Below, piece after piece: positions 12,067 through 22,866 of a stretch of DNA of 64,000 bases (its first letter is position 1; every line of letters begins with the position of its first letter). Source of the DNA: Limnoperna fortunei (Eukaryota > Mollusca > Bivalvia > Mytilida > Modiolidae). The notes beneath the pieces are model-generated. The model worked only from the letters and a program-made list of their open reading frames with translations. It ran no database searches and had not been told where the DNA came from. The position numbers and the translations under genes were made by a program. The stretch spans positions 27,923,220-27,987,219 of the forward strand of contig OX104114.1 of the NCBI GenBank assembly GCA_944474755.1, given 5' to 3'.

Positions 12067-13182
12067 TTTTGTCTCGCCTGCGACGAAAGTCGCTGGAGGC
12101 GAGACATATGTATGCGAATCCGGCGGCGGCGTCATAAACACTTGACATCTTGCTTCATATATTTGTAAGCCCAAGCCCTAGGTCCATCAAATTTAGTACA
12201 GAGGTAGCTAATGATGAGTACTTGCCAGTCGGGCACCTGTCACCTGATCTTGACCTCAATTTCACGGTCCAGCGACTACGTTAAAGTTTTTGGGTTACGA
12301 CAGTTCCTCTGTTACCACGCATGGTTGGATGACAATATTTGGTATATAGGTTGCTGATGACTAGTACATGACTGTCTGGTAGGTGTCACCTGACCTTGAC
12401 CTCAATTTCACGGTCCAGTGACTACGTTAAAGTTTTTGGGTTACGGCAGTTCCTCTATTACCAAGCATGGTAGGAGGACAATATTTGGTATATAGGTTGC
12501 TGATGACTAGTACATGACTGTCTGGTAGGTATCACCTGACCTTGACCTCAATTTCACGCTCCAGCGACTACGTTAAAGTTTTTGGGTTACGACAGTTCCT
12601 CTGTAACTACGCATGGTAGGATGACAATATTTGGTATATAAGTTGCTGATGACTTGTACATGACTTTCTGGTAGGTGTCACCTGATCTTGACCTCAATAT
12701 CACGGTCCAGCGACTACGTTAAAGTTTTTGTGTTACTGCAGTTTCTCTGTAACTATGCATGGTAGGATGACAATATTGGTATATAGGTTGCTGATGAATA
12801 GTACATGACTGTCTGGTAGGCGCCACCTGACCTTGATCTCAATTTCACGGTCCAGCGACTACGTTAACGTTTTTGGGTTACTGATGTTCCCTTGTAACCA
12901 AGCATGGTAGGATGACAATATTTGGTATATAGGTTGCTGATGAATAGTACAGACTGTCTGGTAGGTGTCACCTGACCTTGACCTCAATTACACAGTCCAG
13001 CGACTACGTTAAAGTTTTTTGTATTAGGACAGTTCCTTTGTAAATATGCATGGTATGGTGACAATATTTGGTATACAGGCCGCTGCTGATATTTAATGCT
13101 ATTTTCGTAATGCTTATGACGAAATTTATTTTCGTTACTGATGCGGAATGCAGGCGAGACGTTTTTCTGTGTCCACACTTGT
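12067..13182 (+). mobile_element. tandem-repeat-bearing non-autonomous element, copy 1 (Helentron-associated/pearl-like)
   Basis: The left end forms a hairpin GTCTCGCC...GGCGAGAC with an inner CGAC-GAAA-GTCG stem-loop. The right end carries the inverted GCAGGCGAGAC followed by GTGTCCACACTTGT. Between them are six units of about 146-148 bp, each with TGACCTCAATTTCACGGTCC, CGTTAAAGTTTTTGGGTTAC and GACAATATTTGGTATATAGG. Removing 12067-13182 rejoins ATTGGT and TAATCTT and closes the LINE reading frame, consistent with insertion between two T residues without target duplication. This layout matches Helentron-associated and pearl-type elements described from bivalves. Confidence 0.82.
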
Positions 13183-13841
13183 TAATCTTAATAGCTGATG
13201 TATTGCTTGTATTAATTATATTATAAAATTTATTGCCAATATGTTGTGTCTTTAATTTATATAAAAGTCCACTATACCATAAATAGTCAAATGCTTTTCT
13301 TAGGTCAACAAAACATGCAAATATTTTTTGTTTATTTTTTGTTAGATATTTTGTTATTAAAAGTTTTCATAATAAATATAATGTCTGTTGTTCTATGATT
13401 TGCTCAAAATCCGAATTGTTGTGGTGGAAATTTATCTTTATAAAATTTATTGAGCGTACAATTTAATAGAACTAAATACTTTAGCTAAACTGTTTTGAAG
13501 GAATATTCCTCTATAATTGTTAAGGTCTGAATTTTCATCTGATTTAAATATAAGAATAGTAAATGATTTTCTCCATTCGATTGGATATTTTCCTGTTTCT
13601 AAAATGAGGTTAAAAAGTTTGGCAATATGTAATATGACTTCAATCACGATATATATGGAGTGCAGCGGGGAATCCATGCCAGATTGCCGACTCCCTCTTC
13701 GCCGAGTCCATTTCGCCATTGCCAAATAAAACAAATGTATGCTAAAAAATGTTTTATTTGTGGAATTACTTACAACTTATTAGAAAAAAGTTTTTAATTG
13801 ACACGGAACACATGAATTTGACCCCATCATTTGGTTCGAAA

Positions 13842-13923
13842 TATGGCCAGAAAACGAAAAAAAAATTGCGAACGAAGTGAGCGAAGGCGTTCGCGACAAT
13901 TATTTTTTTTTCGTTTTCTGGCC
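13842..13923. repeat. 82-bp hairpin with TGGCCAGAAAACG ends
   Basis: TGGCCAGAAAACGAAAAAAA and the reverse complement at the right end enclose GAACGAAGTGAGCGAAGGCG. It can fold into a long hairpin. Confidence 0.75.
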
Positions 13924-14040
13924 AAGTGAGTGTACATGTAAAAGGGACAATAACACCAATAAGCCCATTCTCGTTTCAATTTCCTCGGCATTGAGTTGAT
14001 ATGTAGTCTTAAACAAGGAAAAACAAAACCCGTTCGTTTG

Positions 14041-14281
14041 ATTGTTTGAATTGTGTTTAACGCCACTTTCCGCAATTTTCAGCTATTTCATGGCGTTTAG
14101 TTTTTTATGTGGGAGGAAGCCGAAGTACCCAGAGAAAACCCTAGACCTTCGGTAGGAAAAATGGCAATCCATGTCAATAAGGATTGCAGTCGAGTACACC
14201 CTGCCTGAGACTCGAACCCACAACCTCAGTGTTCACAGACAACGTGATCAATAGTAGACGAACTACCTTAACCACTCGGTA
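14041..14281 (-). mobile_element. SINE, same family, minus strand
   Basis: It contains GTTTAACGCCACTTTCCGC, the GACCTTCGGTAGG block and the head ending ACCTTAACCACTCGG. It is a near full-length copy; no clear target duplication was seen. Confidence 0.8.
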
Positions 14282-14607
14282 AGAAAAAAATCGTCAAAAC
14301 ATCACAAATACAATAACATCATGAATAACATATAGTTTAATTTTTTACTGTCGGCTAATTCGGTAATCGGCTTATTTTTCGTGGTGTTAAGTACTTGTTG
14401 AAAAGGACCATTTTCATTACTAATTAAACTAATCACACAATCGGTTAATCCTTAGCCAATGACACGGGATTGGCCGATAAAATCAAAAAGTAGCATTGAG
14501 AAACGTAGAATTTGTACATTTCAAAAAATAAACATTTTTTATCTGAATATAATACAACATGTATATAATCAAAAATAATATTGTGAATGTGTATTCCACG
14601 AACAATG

Positions 14608-14865
14608 TTTTTAACTTTTAACAAGTATCGCGATAGAAAGAAGCAAGTCGATTTACAAACAGTTTTTTTTCCATCACTATGCTTTTAACAAGTATTGCGA
14701 CGCTTTCAAGAAGTATCGCGATCACGATGCTTTTAACAAGCATCGCGATAAAAAAAACCAAGCCGTTCTTTTTCAAAAGTAAGCCGATAGATTTACTTGC
14801 ATAAAGTTTCTTCTATCGCGATGCCTTTAACACGTATCACGATAGAAAAATTTAAGCCGATAGAA
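14608..14865. repeat. cluster of TTTTAACAAGTATCGCGAT hairpins
   Basis: At least five related words (near 14620, 14685, 14706, 14728 and 14815) combine ATCGCGAT with TTTTAACAAG. Several form short stem-loops such as CGATGC-TTTTAACAA-GCATCG. Confidence 0.65.
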
Positions 14866-15265
14866 ATATTACAATTGAGACATGATCGGCACTGTCGTGT
14901 TTCGGCATATTCGCCGAACCAGTTGCAGTCGTATTATATAAAATATATTGTAACAACAACGTTGTACATTGCTATCCTTTTTATTATGTACTATTAATCA
15001 TAACAATATGCTAAAGTTATGCAAAGTCTACGCATAATTGTTCAGTTTATCACTAATTTAAACAAGGATGTTATCAAAACTATGAAATAATATGTTAAGA
15101 AAATAACAAAAATCAAAACAATTGCAAATGATGATGCAACTAATTATGAAATATCTTTCTAGGAACAATTTTCAACAAAAATAAAAGAAAAAGTTTTTCC
15201 ATTTTATCGTAATGGTTTTCAGATAAACTGCAGTTAGAAAATGACTACTATAATTTCCAGTTCAA

Positions 15266-15555
15266 TTTTGTCACGCCTGCGACGATAGTATATATAAATA
15301 TATATATAGGAATACGGCGGTGTCGGCGGCATAAACACTTGGACACCTTGCTTCATATCTTTGTAATCTAAAGCCCTATATAGGTCCATCAATATTTAGT
15401 ATTTAGGTTGCTGATGAAGAGTACATGACTGTCTGGCATTTGACAGTATTTGGTATATAGGTTGCTAAAGATTAGTACATGGGTGTCTCGTAGGTTTCAA
15501 CTGACCATGACCTCAACTTCACGGCCCAGTGACTACGTTAAAGTTACTAGTATGT
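15266..15555 (+). mobile_element. truncated copy 3 of the tandem-repeat element
   Basis: It starts TTTTGTCACGCCTGCGACG and keeps the CGGCGG...AAACACTTG leader and about one and a half diverged units. It then ends at the beginning of the plus-strand LINE fragment. The right terminus is missing. Confidence 0.7.
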
Positions 15556-15751
15556 CCTTTTCTCATTAATGGCATTTAATCCCAAAAAACAGAATTCATT
15601 TTATTTTCAAATATAATGCCACCAGATATGAGATTACCACTATATGACATTAATATACCAGTTAAACTTCATAAACCTTTAGCAGTGATGCTAAATGGAA
15701 TACACACATTGATAATATTATATGTTTCAAAGCACCTGAACGTTCCCAGGA

Positions 15752-15944
15752 GGTTCGATTCTCACTGCAGGCATGGTGTACTCGACTCCAATCTTAATTG
15801 ACAAGGATTGCCAGTTTTCCTACCGCAGGTCGGGGGTTCTCTCCGGGTACTCCGGCTTCCTCCCCCAATAAAAACTGGACGCCATGAAATAGCTGAAAAA
15901 ATGCTGAAAGTGGCGTTAAAACACCATTCAAACAAAAAAAAACA
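15752..15944 (+). mobile_element. 5'-truncated tRNA-derived SINE with 13-bp target duplication
   Basis: The duplication AACGTTCCCAGGA flanks it at 15739-15751 and 15945-15957. The copy begins at the B-box (GGTTCGATTC), carries the central GGTCGGGGGTTCTCTCCGGG domain and ends in an A/CAAA tail. It sits inside the LINE frame. Confidence 0.9.
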
Positions 15945-16372
15945 AACGTTCCCAGGAATATAAACTTACCCGAAAAAAATTATATTTAGTCTTTATTAGA
16001 CCACTTTTTGAATATGCCTTTGAAGTTTGGGATAACATGGGGGTGGGGTACTTCAATAAACTTAAACAATTACAGCTTGAGGCTGCTCGAATTGTTACGG
16101 GCCTACCAATTTTTACCAATGCAAAAAATATTTATACTGAAATTGGGTGGGAGTCTTTGGAATAGCGCAGGAAACGCAGGAAGTTACAAATGTTCTATAA
16201 TATACAGCACGACTCGGCACCATCATATCTCTGTAACTTAATTCCCCCTACAATACAAAGCACGATAGTGCATCCCTTGCGTAATGGTAACAATATTATT
16301 ACTCCGTTCGGTAGACTATCCCTGACTGAAGAATCATTCAGAACATCAACTATACGACAGTGGAACCGTTAG

Positions 16373-16598
16373 GGATCATCCATAATTGTTAACATTTTTC
16401 ACGAGTTTGCGAAGAGCACTAAAGGTGGGAGGGGTTTCAATTTCAACATTTTTTGGGTACGTTCTTAACTTCCGGTAATGTGAATGTACAGGCTTGCAAA
16501 AAATGTTGACATACTCTTTTGGAGGGAGGGAGGGGGTTTTCAAAAAGTGTGCTATTTGCAAACTTGTGAAAAATGTTGACAATTATGGATGACCCCTT
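16373..16598. mobile_element. Harbinger-like MITE with ~50-bp inverted ends
   Basis: Left GGGATCATCCATAATTGTTA and right TGACAATTATGGATGACCCC are inverted copies extending about 50 bp with few mismatches. TTA flanks both sides, as expected for PIF/Harbinger. The interior is noncoding. Confidence 0.75.
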
Positions 16599-16745
16599 AG
16601 ATCTATCAATCCGTAATGTTGACTCTACTTTTAAGTTTAAATCTGCCCACAAAGACTTCCAAAGCACTATGAGTATGGTCATCAAAAATTGTTTTGGTCA
16701 GAAAGGTTCCCAATAGTGTGAATCATTTCTTACAAGGATTTGAAA

Positions 16746-17902
16746 CCACACTCATCATCACGTCCATCACATCTATCCCTCTTTATTTAATTTCCTTCTT
16801 CTTTCTATTTTTTCTTTAATACTTGTCATAAAAATTTTTGTTATGGCTCCAACAAACATAATATAATTTGTATTGTATGACAATAAACGCTGCTCTATCA
16901 ATATTTTTGTAACATACTGTATACTGGAGAAGACTTCATAAGTTTGATTAACTTGTGTCTTATCCTTTTTGCATTTTTGAGTAAATAAAAATATGTTTAA
17001 ACTAAACAACTGCAGTGTGTCTGTCACCGATTACACTAAAATGGAATGTTCTTTTTTATGTTGGTTGAAAAGTGTTCTTATTAAGATTGTTTATATTGAG
17101 TTTTATTCATAATTTTGCACTTGTTTGGGTTTTTGTCAATTTCTTTCACATAATATTCCATAATTGTGATTGCAACATTTATTTTGTCAATTTTTGCAAT
17201 TATACCTAGAAATTTCATTATTTTAGCACATTACTGTGTTTGTTTCTTTGTATGATGTTTAACGCCACCTTAAGCAATTTTTATAGGATTAAACACCGTT
17301 TTCAATGGATTTATCGGTATATCAACAAGACCAACTCACTCACAAACAAATAAAAGTCCACAAACCATTTTCTGATCTTAATAAACACAATTTTTAGTTT
17401 TACATCAATCTGTAACCTTATTTTCTGTATCGAACACAAGGAAAGTTTTAAATTTAACAAATCATTAATGATAATTCATCAAACAAATAATTTGTAAGTT
17501 GATCGCTACTTTCGATACTGAAAGCCGCCATCTTTGTTTACATTGGTTACGCTAAAAATAGTTCGGTCAACGTCGTTTATCCTAAAATAAATGGAGTCAA
17601 CTTCATTTATCAAAAAATATATTTCGTTAAAAACCTCAACCGGAAGTAATCTAGACCAATCAAATGAACGTATTTCTAAATAATGCATATCATATTAGAA
17701 TTATTAAGCTATAACATGAGACAATACTTCAGAAATAATTCACGGAGGCTGTGATTTATCATTGTTTTACAACGGGAATGACCATATGTGTCGTATTATG
17801 TTATAAAAAAACGACATAAATAGTCCTCTATAGTCACATTCTCACCTTAGAAAACATCGAACTTTAAAGGTGAAAATTTAACTGAGCTAAAATTAATTTA
17901 AA
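16746..17902. other. no gene seen; SINE scrap near 17255
   Basis: AT-rich. GTTTAACGCCACCTTAAGC at about 17257 is a small SINE tail remnant. Confidence 0.4.
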
Positions 17903-18117
17903 GCATAGGCGTAGCATCGCATTTAATATTGGTACGACGGAAGCCGCACCTGTATTTGATTTTGGTACTGCGGATACGCCTATGTATTTGAGATGATAGG
18001 AGAGTCAAAAGACGCCAATAAAAATAGAAACATATGAACAATTTTTTTATTTCTGAAAATTATTGGTACGGCATGCCGTACCTGCAAAATTTTTTGGTAC
18101 CGGCTGCTACGCCAATG
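17903..18117. repeat. inverted-repeat element with CATAGGCGTAGCA ends
   Basis: CATAGGCGTAGCA at the left and TGCTACGCCAATG at the right are inverted. ACGCCTATG also occurs inside at 17975. An 18-bp palindrome GGTACGGCATGCCGTACC lies at 18064-18081. It ends about 300 bp upstream of the SLC26 start. Confidence 0.6.
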
Positions 18118-18380
18118 TAAAAGTATACAAAAATAAATTTAACAAAGATAAAATTCCTTTTTTGTAAATAAAAACAAATATGTAAGACAATTTTTTCCAG
18201 TCTCTGTTCAAAACATGTTTTAAAATAACATTTCTGTGACGTCACCAACACACTAGGAAAAGACGCGAGCTCACCAATGAAATCCAGAGGCACGGTTAGG
18301 GTGCTCTGAAGTAACGCCATGAACCATAAAATATGCGGATGCTCCAATTTAGGCACAAAAATTACATTAACAATTCATAT

Positions 18381-18400
18381 CTTTCATATTTCCTTTTTAG
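18381..18400 (+). promoter_or_regulatory. candidate 3' splice site in the SLC26 5' leader
   Basis: A T-rich tract ending in TTTTTAG lies 32 bases before the SLC26 start codon. This is the usual form of an intron acceptor, so a short 5'UTR exon may lie upstream. No donor could be assigned. Confidence 0.35.
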
Positions 18401-18432
18401 ATAAGAACCAGTTAAATCGACTTTAAACAGCG

Positions 18433-20724
18433 ATGACGTCAACGGAAATACAGTTGTCAAGGACACTGAAAACGCAAAGTGAACTGTACGAATCTTATGG
18501 CAAAGAAAAACCCCCAGAAAAAAAAGTTGTACATAAAATCCGAGACAACTGTTCATTGTCTTCGACGGCTTCGTTCATACTGTCCCTGTTTCCAATAGTT
18601 ACTGCAGTCAAAACATACAAGTTAAAATATCTTCGAGACGACATTATTAGTGGAATATCGGCAGCTTGTCTTCATTTCCCTCAAGGACTAGCCTATGGAA
18701 TGTTGGCTTCATTATCTCCTGCTCACGGACTATACTCTTCGTTTTTTCCTGTATTGCTTTACGCCATTTTTGGAACATCACATCACGTGTCCTTCGGAAC
18801 AAACGCCGTGATAGCAATATTTGTGAGAGAAATGGTTAACGTGGAGCTTAGCAAGTTGCCAACGAGTCCAACTCCAAACACGGGATATGTTAATACATCT
18901 CTTAGCACAGATTATGCCTTTAACATAACTACAATGGCTACCCCACAAACATTTAATGCCTCTAACCTGACTACAATTGCTTCCGCACAAATTAATAACG
19001 ACGTGGCATTCAAAGCATCGGTGGCAGCAGGATCATCTTTGATTATCGGAATTTTTCTTATTGCAATGGGACTATGTCGACTGGGATTCATTACGTCCTA
19101 CATGTCAAACACATTTATTTCATCCTTCGCTGCTGTTGGTGCTATTCATATTATTTCAAGTCAAATACCAAATTTTTTGGGCATAAAGATACAATCTTTT
19201 GACAAACCTGGAAAACTGATATATCATTATATTGAAATATTTAAGGCGGTTCCAAATATACATGGTCCTACAGTGATAGTTTCAGTTATATGTATGATTA
19301 TATTAATAGTGGTAAAAGATATAATAAGCGACAAATGTAAGCACAGACTTAAAATGCCCATTCCAATTGACGTTATATTGGTGATAGCTGGGACCATAAT
19401 TTCTAAATTTGGGCAATTCAAAAAAAATTTTAGTATTTCAGTTATCGGCGAAATACCTCTAGGTTTGCCAGCTCCGTCACTTCCACATGTTACCCCAGAT
19501 ATTATTGGAGATAGCATAGTCCAAGCCATCATCATCTTTGTGCTTGCGATTTCAATGGTACGAATATGTGAATCAAAACATGATTACGTCGTTGACGACA
19601 ATCAGGAACTTATTGCTTATGGAATGGCTAACTTGGGCTCATCTTTTTTCTCTTGTTTTGCGTCGAGCCTTTCGCCACCTCGCACGATCCTTTTAAGCAC
19701 CATGGGAGCTAAAACAGTATTAAACGGGCTGGTATCTGCATTGGTAGTTTTAATTATTATTTTGTTTGTCGGCTCGTTTCTAGAAGAAGTACCAAAATCT
19801 CTTTTGGCCGCAATGATCATAGCTGCTGTCAAAAATCTAGTAGTTCAGATTAAAGAATTACCAAGTTACTGGAGAGTAAATCGCTATGATTTTATTATAT
19901 ATCTAGGAACACTACTGTCTGGCGTCTTGATGGACATTCCATATGCACTATATTTTGGAGTGTTACTGTGCTTGTTTACAGTTATCATTCAAAGTCAGAA
20001 GTCGTCGACATACACTTTTGGACAAGTAGGACACGAGGATCGTCTGCTCGACTCAAAAGTTTACGATGTTATAGAAAGAAATCACAAAATAGCTATCTTC
20101 AAAATGGAATCTTCAATTTATTTTGCTACAGCAGATAGATTTAAAAGAAAACTCTACAATTGTACAGTGAATCCCAAGACATTCCGAAGAGAGCGTCGTG
20201 ACGATATAGACGACATAGAAATTGTAGTACCCATCACTACTGACGTTGAAGAGGATGAGATGTCCCCTTTAAATGGACATGTCGACAACGAAATTTCTAA
20301 CGGAAAATTGTCAATTTCAAAGTCAAATATAGAGGACAAAATTTCAGATGTTAACGGAAATGCAGACGATAAAATTTCATGCGAAAATAAGCAAAATGCA
20401 GATGCACAAGTCGTCCAAGAAATTCAAAGCATAAAGAGATCAGGGTCAATTACGAATGTTCAAGACATTCGCCATGCGACACCAACCCTTACTCATGTAA
20501 TAATTGATTGTTCGTCAGTAAACTATATTGATTTGAATGGTGCGAAAACATTATCTCAAATAGTATATGAATTTAACGAAATAGGAGTTACTGTTCTTTT
20601 TGGAAACTGTACCAATTATATGAGGAATTATATAGAAATTTCTTCTTTAAAAGACAAAATAGAGAAGACGTGTATTTATGCTGACATTTTAGATGCTTAC
20701 TTTGCCGCGACCAATAAGAAATAG
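18433..20724 (+). CDS. SLC26-family anion transporter/channel, single coding exon
   Basis: The predicted 763-residue membrane protein belongs to the SLC26 (SulP) family, which moves sulfate, chloride, bicarbonate, oxalate or similar anions across membranes. The family signature lies at residues 83-104 (PQGLAYG, GLYSSFFPV), followed by GTSHHVSFGT. Residues 148-182 form a loop with four N-glycosylation sequons (N154, N164, N175, N178). Hydrophobic segments follow to about residue 520. A C-terminal STAS domain (about 545-760) is split by an acidic, low-complexity insert (585-680) and ends with the conserved VIIDCSSVNYIDLNGAK stretch. At the anion site of TM10 the usual S-x-S-R-S reads SPPRT (414-418): Arg417 aligns with the conserved Arg, but the flanking serines are Pro and Thr. 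Length is normal for the family. The start is the first in-frame ATG; a pyrimidine-rich AG about 33 bp upstream (18400) could be a 5'UTR intron acceptor. Substrate and orthology within SLC26 are unresolved. Confidence 0.93.
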   Translation: MTSTEIQLSRTLKTQSELYESYGKEKPPEKKVVHKIRDNCSLSSTASFILSLFPIVTAVKTYKLKYLRDDIISGISAACLHFPQGLAYGMLASLSPAHGLYSSFFPVLLYAIFGTSHHVSFGTNAVIAIFVREMVNVELSKLPTSPTPNTGYVNTSLSTDYAFNITTMATPQTFNASNLTTIASAQINNDVAFKASVAAGSSLIIGIFLIAMGLCRLGFITSYMSNTFISSFAAVGAIHIISSQIPNFLGIKIQSFDKPGKLIYHYIEIFKAVPNIHGPTVIVSVICMIILIVVKDIISDKCKHRLKMPIPIDVILVIAGTIISKFGQFKKNFSISVIGEIPLGLPAPSLPHVTPDIIGDSIVQAIIIFVLAISMVRICESKHDYVVDDNQELIAYGMANLGSSFFSCFASSLSPPRTILLSTMGAKTVLNGLVSALVVLIIILFVGSFLEEVPKSLLAAMIIAAVKNLVVQIKELPSYWRVNRYDFIIYLGTLLSGVLMDIPYALYFGVLLCLFTVIIQSQKSSTYTFGQVGHEDRLLDSKVYDVIERNHKIAIFKMESSIYFATADRFKRKLYNCTVNPKTFRRERRDDIDDIEIVVPITTDVEEDEMSPLNGHVDNEISNGKLSISKSNIEDKISDVNGNADDKISCENKQNADAQVVQEIQSIKRSGSITNVQDIRHATPTLTHVIIDCSSVNYIDLNGAKTLSQIVYEFNEIGVTVLFGNCTNYMRNYIEISSLKDKIEKTCIYADILDAYFAATNKK

Positions 20725-21749
20725 ATTCCTGTATATATATTTTTATGACTATTATATTATTTGTTTATATTCGTATTTTTATGACTGTTTCATATTATAT
20801 TTTTTTATATCCTTTTAGAGGTTGGTCCATTTTAAAAAAATGTTTTAATCTATAATGAATTAAATATAGTTAGATAATAATAATAATTTGTTTTGATTGA
20901 TGGTGAATTTATTGATGCCTTAGTTTGTAACAATTTACCAGTTGTATTCATCTCGGCAGCCATATTGTTACGGATGCACATGAATTCTTTTCTCAGCTAA
21001 ATCATGGCGTCTAGCTTTTATTAATGAAGGAGGAAGCCGCAGTAACTGGTGAAAGCCCCTAATACGACAAGAATCAAACTATAGGAACTAACCTAAAAAC
21101 ACTGACACCGGTACTAGTCATCTTTGTTTAAAGCGTAGAAAAGCATTTCATTAAATTACAAGACTACCACGTATACATTAGTCATTGTTATACTTTGCTA
21201 ACTTATTTTTCTTCAAGTATGAAAACAATCACGTCGTTTGTCGCAGAATTCATAAGAAGAAAATTATTTGACGAGTAAAAAAAAGTACCTGCCTTGGCCC
21301 ATATATATTAAGCCAGATAATGACATTAAGCTGATTCATAAACTATGGGGGTTTTCAAATAAAATTGAGTAACAAAAAGCCATTTATATACATGAACTTG
21401 TTTCGAACAAAAAATAAAATGAACAACTAGAGATTGACCCGAAGAATGGTTTGTGCTCATAGTTTTCAACTTCAGTCGAACAGTACAAACATTTAACAAC
21501 CCGGTCAAAGTTGCTATATATGCTTACCACGGTCAATGCTGTTGATTACTAAGCTACTCAGACAATGCTTTGTTGTACCTACGCAGATGTTATCACTTCA
21601 GAAGTTCTATGGCTGTCACCACCACCTAAATGGTCATTACGGACATTTTTGTAGTCTTTCCTGTTCCTAAATATAACTTTTTACTTTTACCCTGACCAAA
21701 TAATGAGTAATTCTACGGGTGTCACTGTATACTTGTGCGTCCCCGTGGT
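20725..21749. other. SLC26 3' flank
   Basis: Contains the probable SLC26 3'UTR. Weak AATTAAA-like signals lie near 20857; a strong AATAAA was not found close to the stop. The degenerate SINE lies at 20965-21095. Confidence 0.4.
20965..21095 (-). repeat. degenerate SINE remnant downstream of SLC26
   Basis: TTCTCAGCTAAATCATGGCG and GGAGGAAGCCGCAGTAACTG correspond to the SINE 3' half in reverse. The rest is decayed. Confidence 0.5.
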
Positions 21750-22866
21750 TTTTGTCTCGCCTGCGACGAAAGTCGCTGGAGGCAAGACATATGTATGGGA
21801 ATCCGGCGGCGGCGGCGTAAACACTTGACATCTTGCTTCATATCTTTGTAAGCCCAAGCCCTAGGTCCATCAAATTTGGTCCAGAGGTAGCTTATGATGA
21901 GTACTTGCCAGTCAGTCACCTGTCACCTGACCTTGACCTCAATTTCACGGTCCAGCGACTACGTTAAAGTTTTAGGGTTACGACAGTTCCTCTGTAACTA
22001 CGCATGGTAGGATGACAATATTTGGTGTAAAGGTTGCTGATGACTAGTACATGACTGTCTGGTAGGTGTCACCTGACCTTGACCTCAATTTCATGGTCCA
22101 GCGACTACGTTAAAGTTTTAGGGTTACGACAGTTCCTCTGTAACTACGCATGGTAGGATGACAATATTTGGTGTATAGGTTGCTGATGACTAGTACATGA
22201 CTGTCTGGTAGATGTCACCTGACCTTGACCTCAATTTCACGGTCCAGTGACTACGTTAAAGTTTTTGGGTTACGACAGTTCCTCTGTAACTACGCATGGT
22301 AGGATGACAATATTTGGTGTATAGGTTGCTGATGACTAGTACATGACTGTCTGGTAGGTGTCACCTGACCTTGACCTCAATTTCACGGTCCAGCGACTAC
22401 GTTAAAGTTTTTGGGTTACGACAGTTCCTCTGTAACTACACATGGTAGGATGACAATATTTTGTGTATAGGTTGCTGATGACTAGTACATGACTGTCTGG
22501 TAGGTCTCACCTGACCTTGACCTCAAGTTCATGGTCCAGCGACTAAATTAAAGTTTTCGGGTTACGATAGTTCCTCTGTAACTATGCATGGTAGGATGAC
22601 AATATTTGATATATAGGTTGCTGATGAATAGTACATGACTGTCTGGTAGGTTCCACCTGACCTTGACCTCAATTTCACGGTCCAGCGACTAAGTTAAAGT
22701 TTTTGGGTTACGGCTGTTCCCCTGTAACTATGCAGGGTATGGTGACAATATTTTGTATACAGGCCGCTGCTGATATTTAATGCTATTTACGTAATGCTTA
22801 TGACGAAATTTATTTTCATTACTGATGCGGAATGCAGGCGAGACGTTTTTCTGTGTCCACACTTGT
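21750..22866 (+). mobile_element. tandem-repeat-bearing non-autonomous element, copy 2
   Basis: The termini, hairpin and six-unit array are the same as in the copy at 12067-13182, and the length is nearly equal (1117 bp). Flanks GTGGT and TGTCGGG again fit a T|T insertion. Close similarity of both copies, including the diverged last unit and the 3' end, indicates descent from a source that already had six units. Confidence 0.85.

Larger units (their letters stand above)
10070..13655 (-). mobile_element. LINE (jockey/CR1-like), split by nested insertions
   Basis: Minus-strand reverse-transcriptase pieces occur in order: NNYRGIFLQNSLAKVFSS (about 13500), GVKQGDSLSPSLFNYFIND (about 12000), SFADDLV with the catalytic DD (11894-11914), KKTKTMTFQ (about 11780) and KKRLQNFQSLPIRLSCKLF (about 11600). 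Near 10860 the C-terminal NIPRCQRICSKCQ follows. The 3' end is an AATAAAG followed by TTTGAA repeats (10073-10100). The 5' end is truncated near 13655; frameshifts and stops mark it as dead. A 1116-bp tandem-repeat element sits at 12067-13182, and about 430 bp of foldback sequence interrupts it near 10400-10830. Confidence 0.85.
15545..16745 (+). mobile_element. LINE 3' fragment (jockey/CR1-like RT C-terminus) with two nested insertions
   Basis: The plus-strand reading contains KLYLVFIRPLFEYAFEVWDN (about 15975), LEAARIVTGLPIFTNAKN, LCNLIPPTIQSTIVHPLRNG and STIRQWNR, continuing past the MITE as LDLSIRNVDSTFKFK. This is the thumb/C-terminal part of a jockey/CR1-type RT. A SINE (15752-15944) and a MITE (16373-16598) interrupt it. 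Upstream pol and endonuclease are absent. Confidence 0.82.

Noticed and set aside
12239..13020. CRISPR or centromeric satellite interpretation of the 146-148-bp units
   Set aside because: The array is bounded by fixed termini and occurs as a mobile unit at several loci.
14608..14865. CRISPR-like array
   Set aside because: Repeats are imperfect, in both orientations and irregularly spaced; this is a eukaryotic sequence context.
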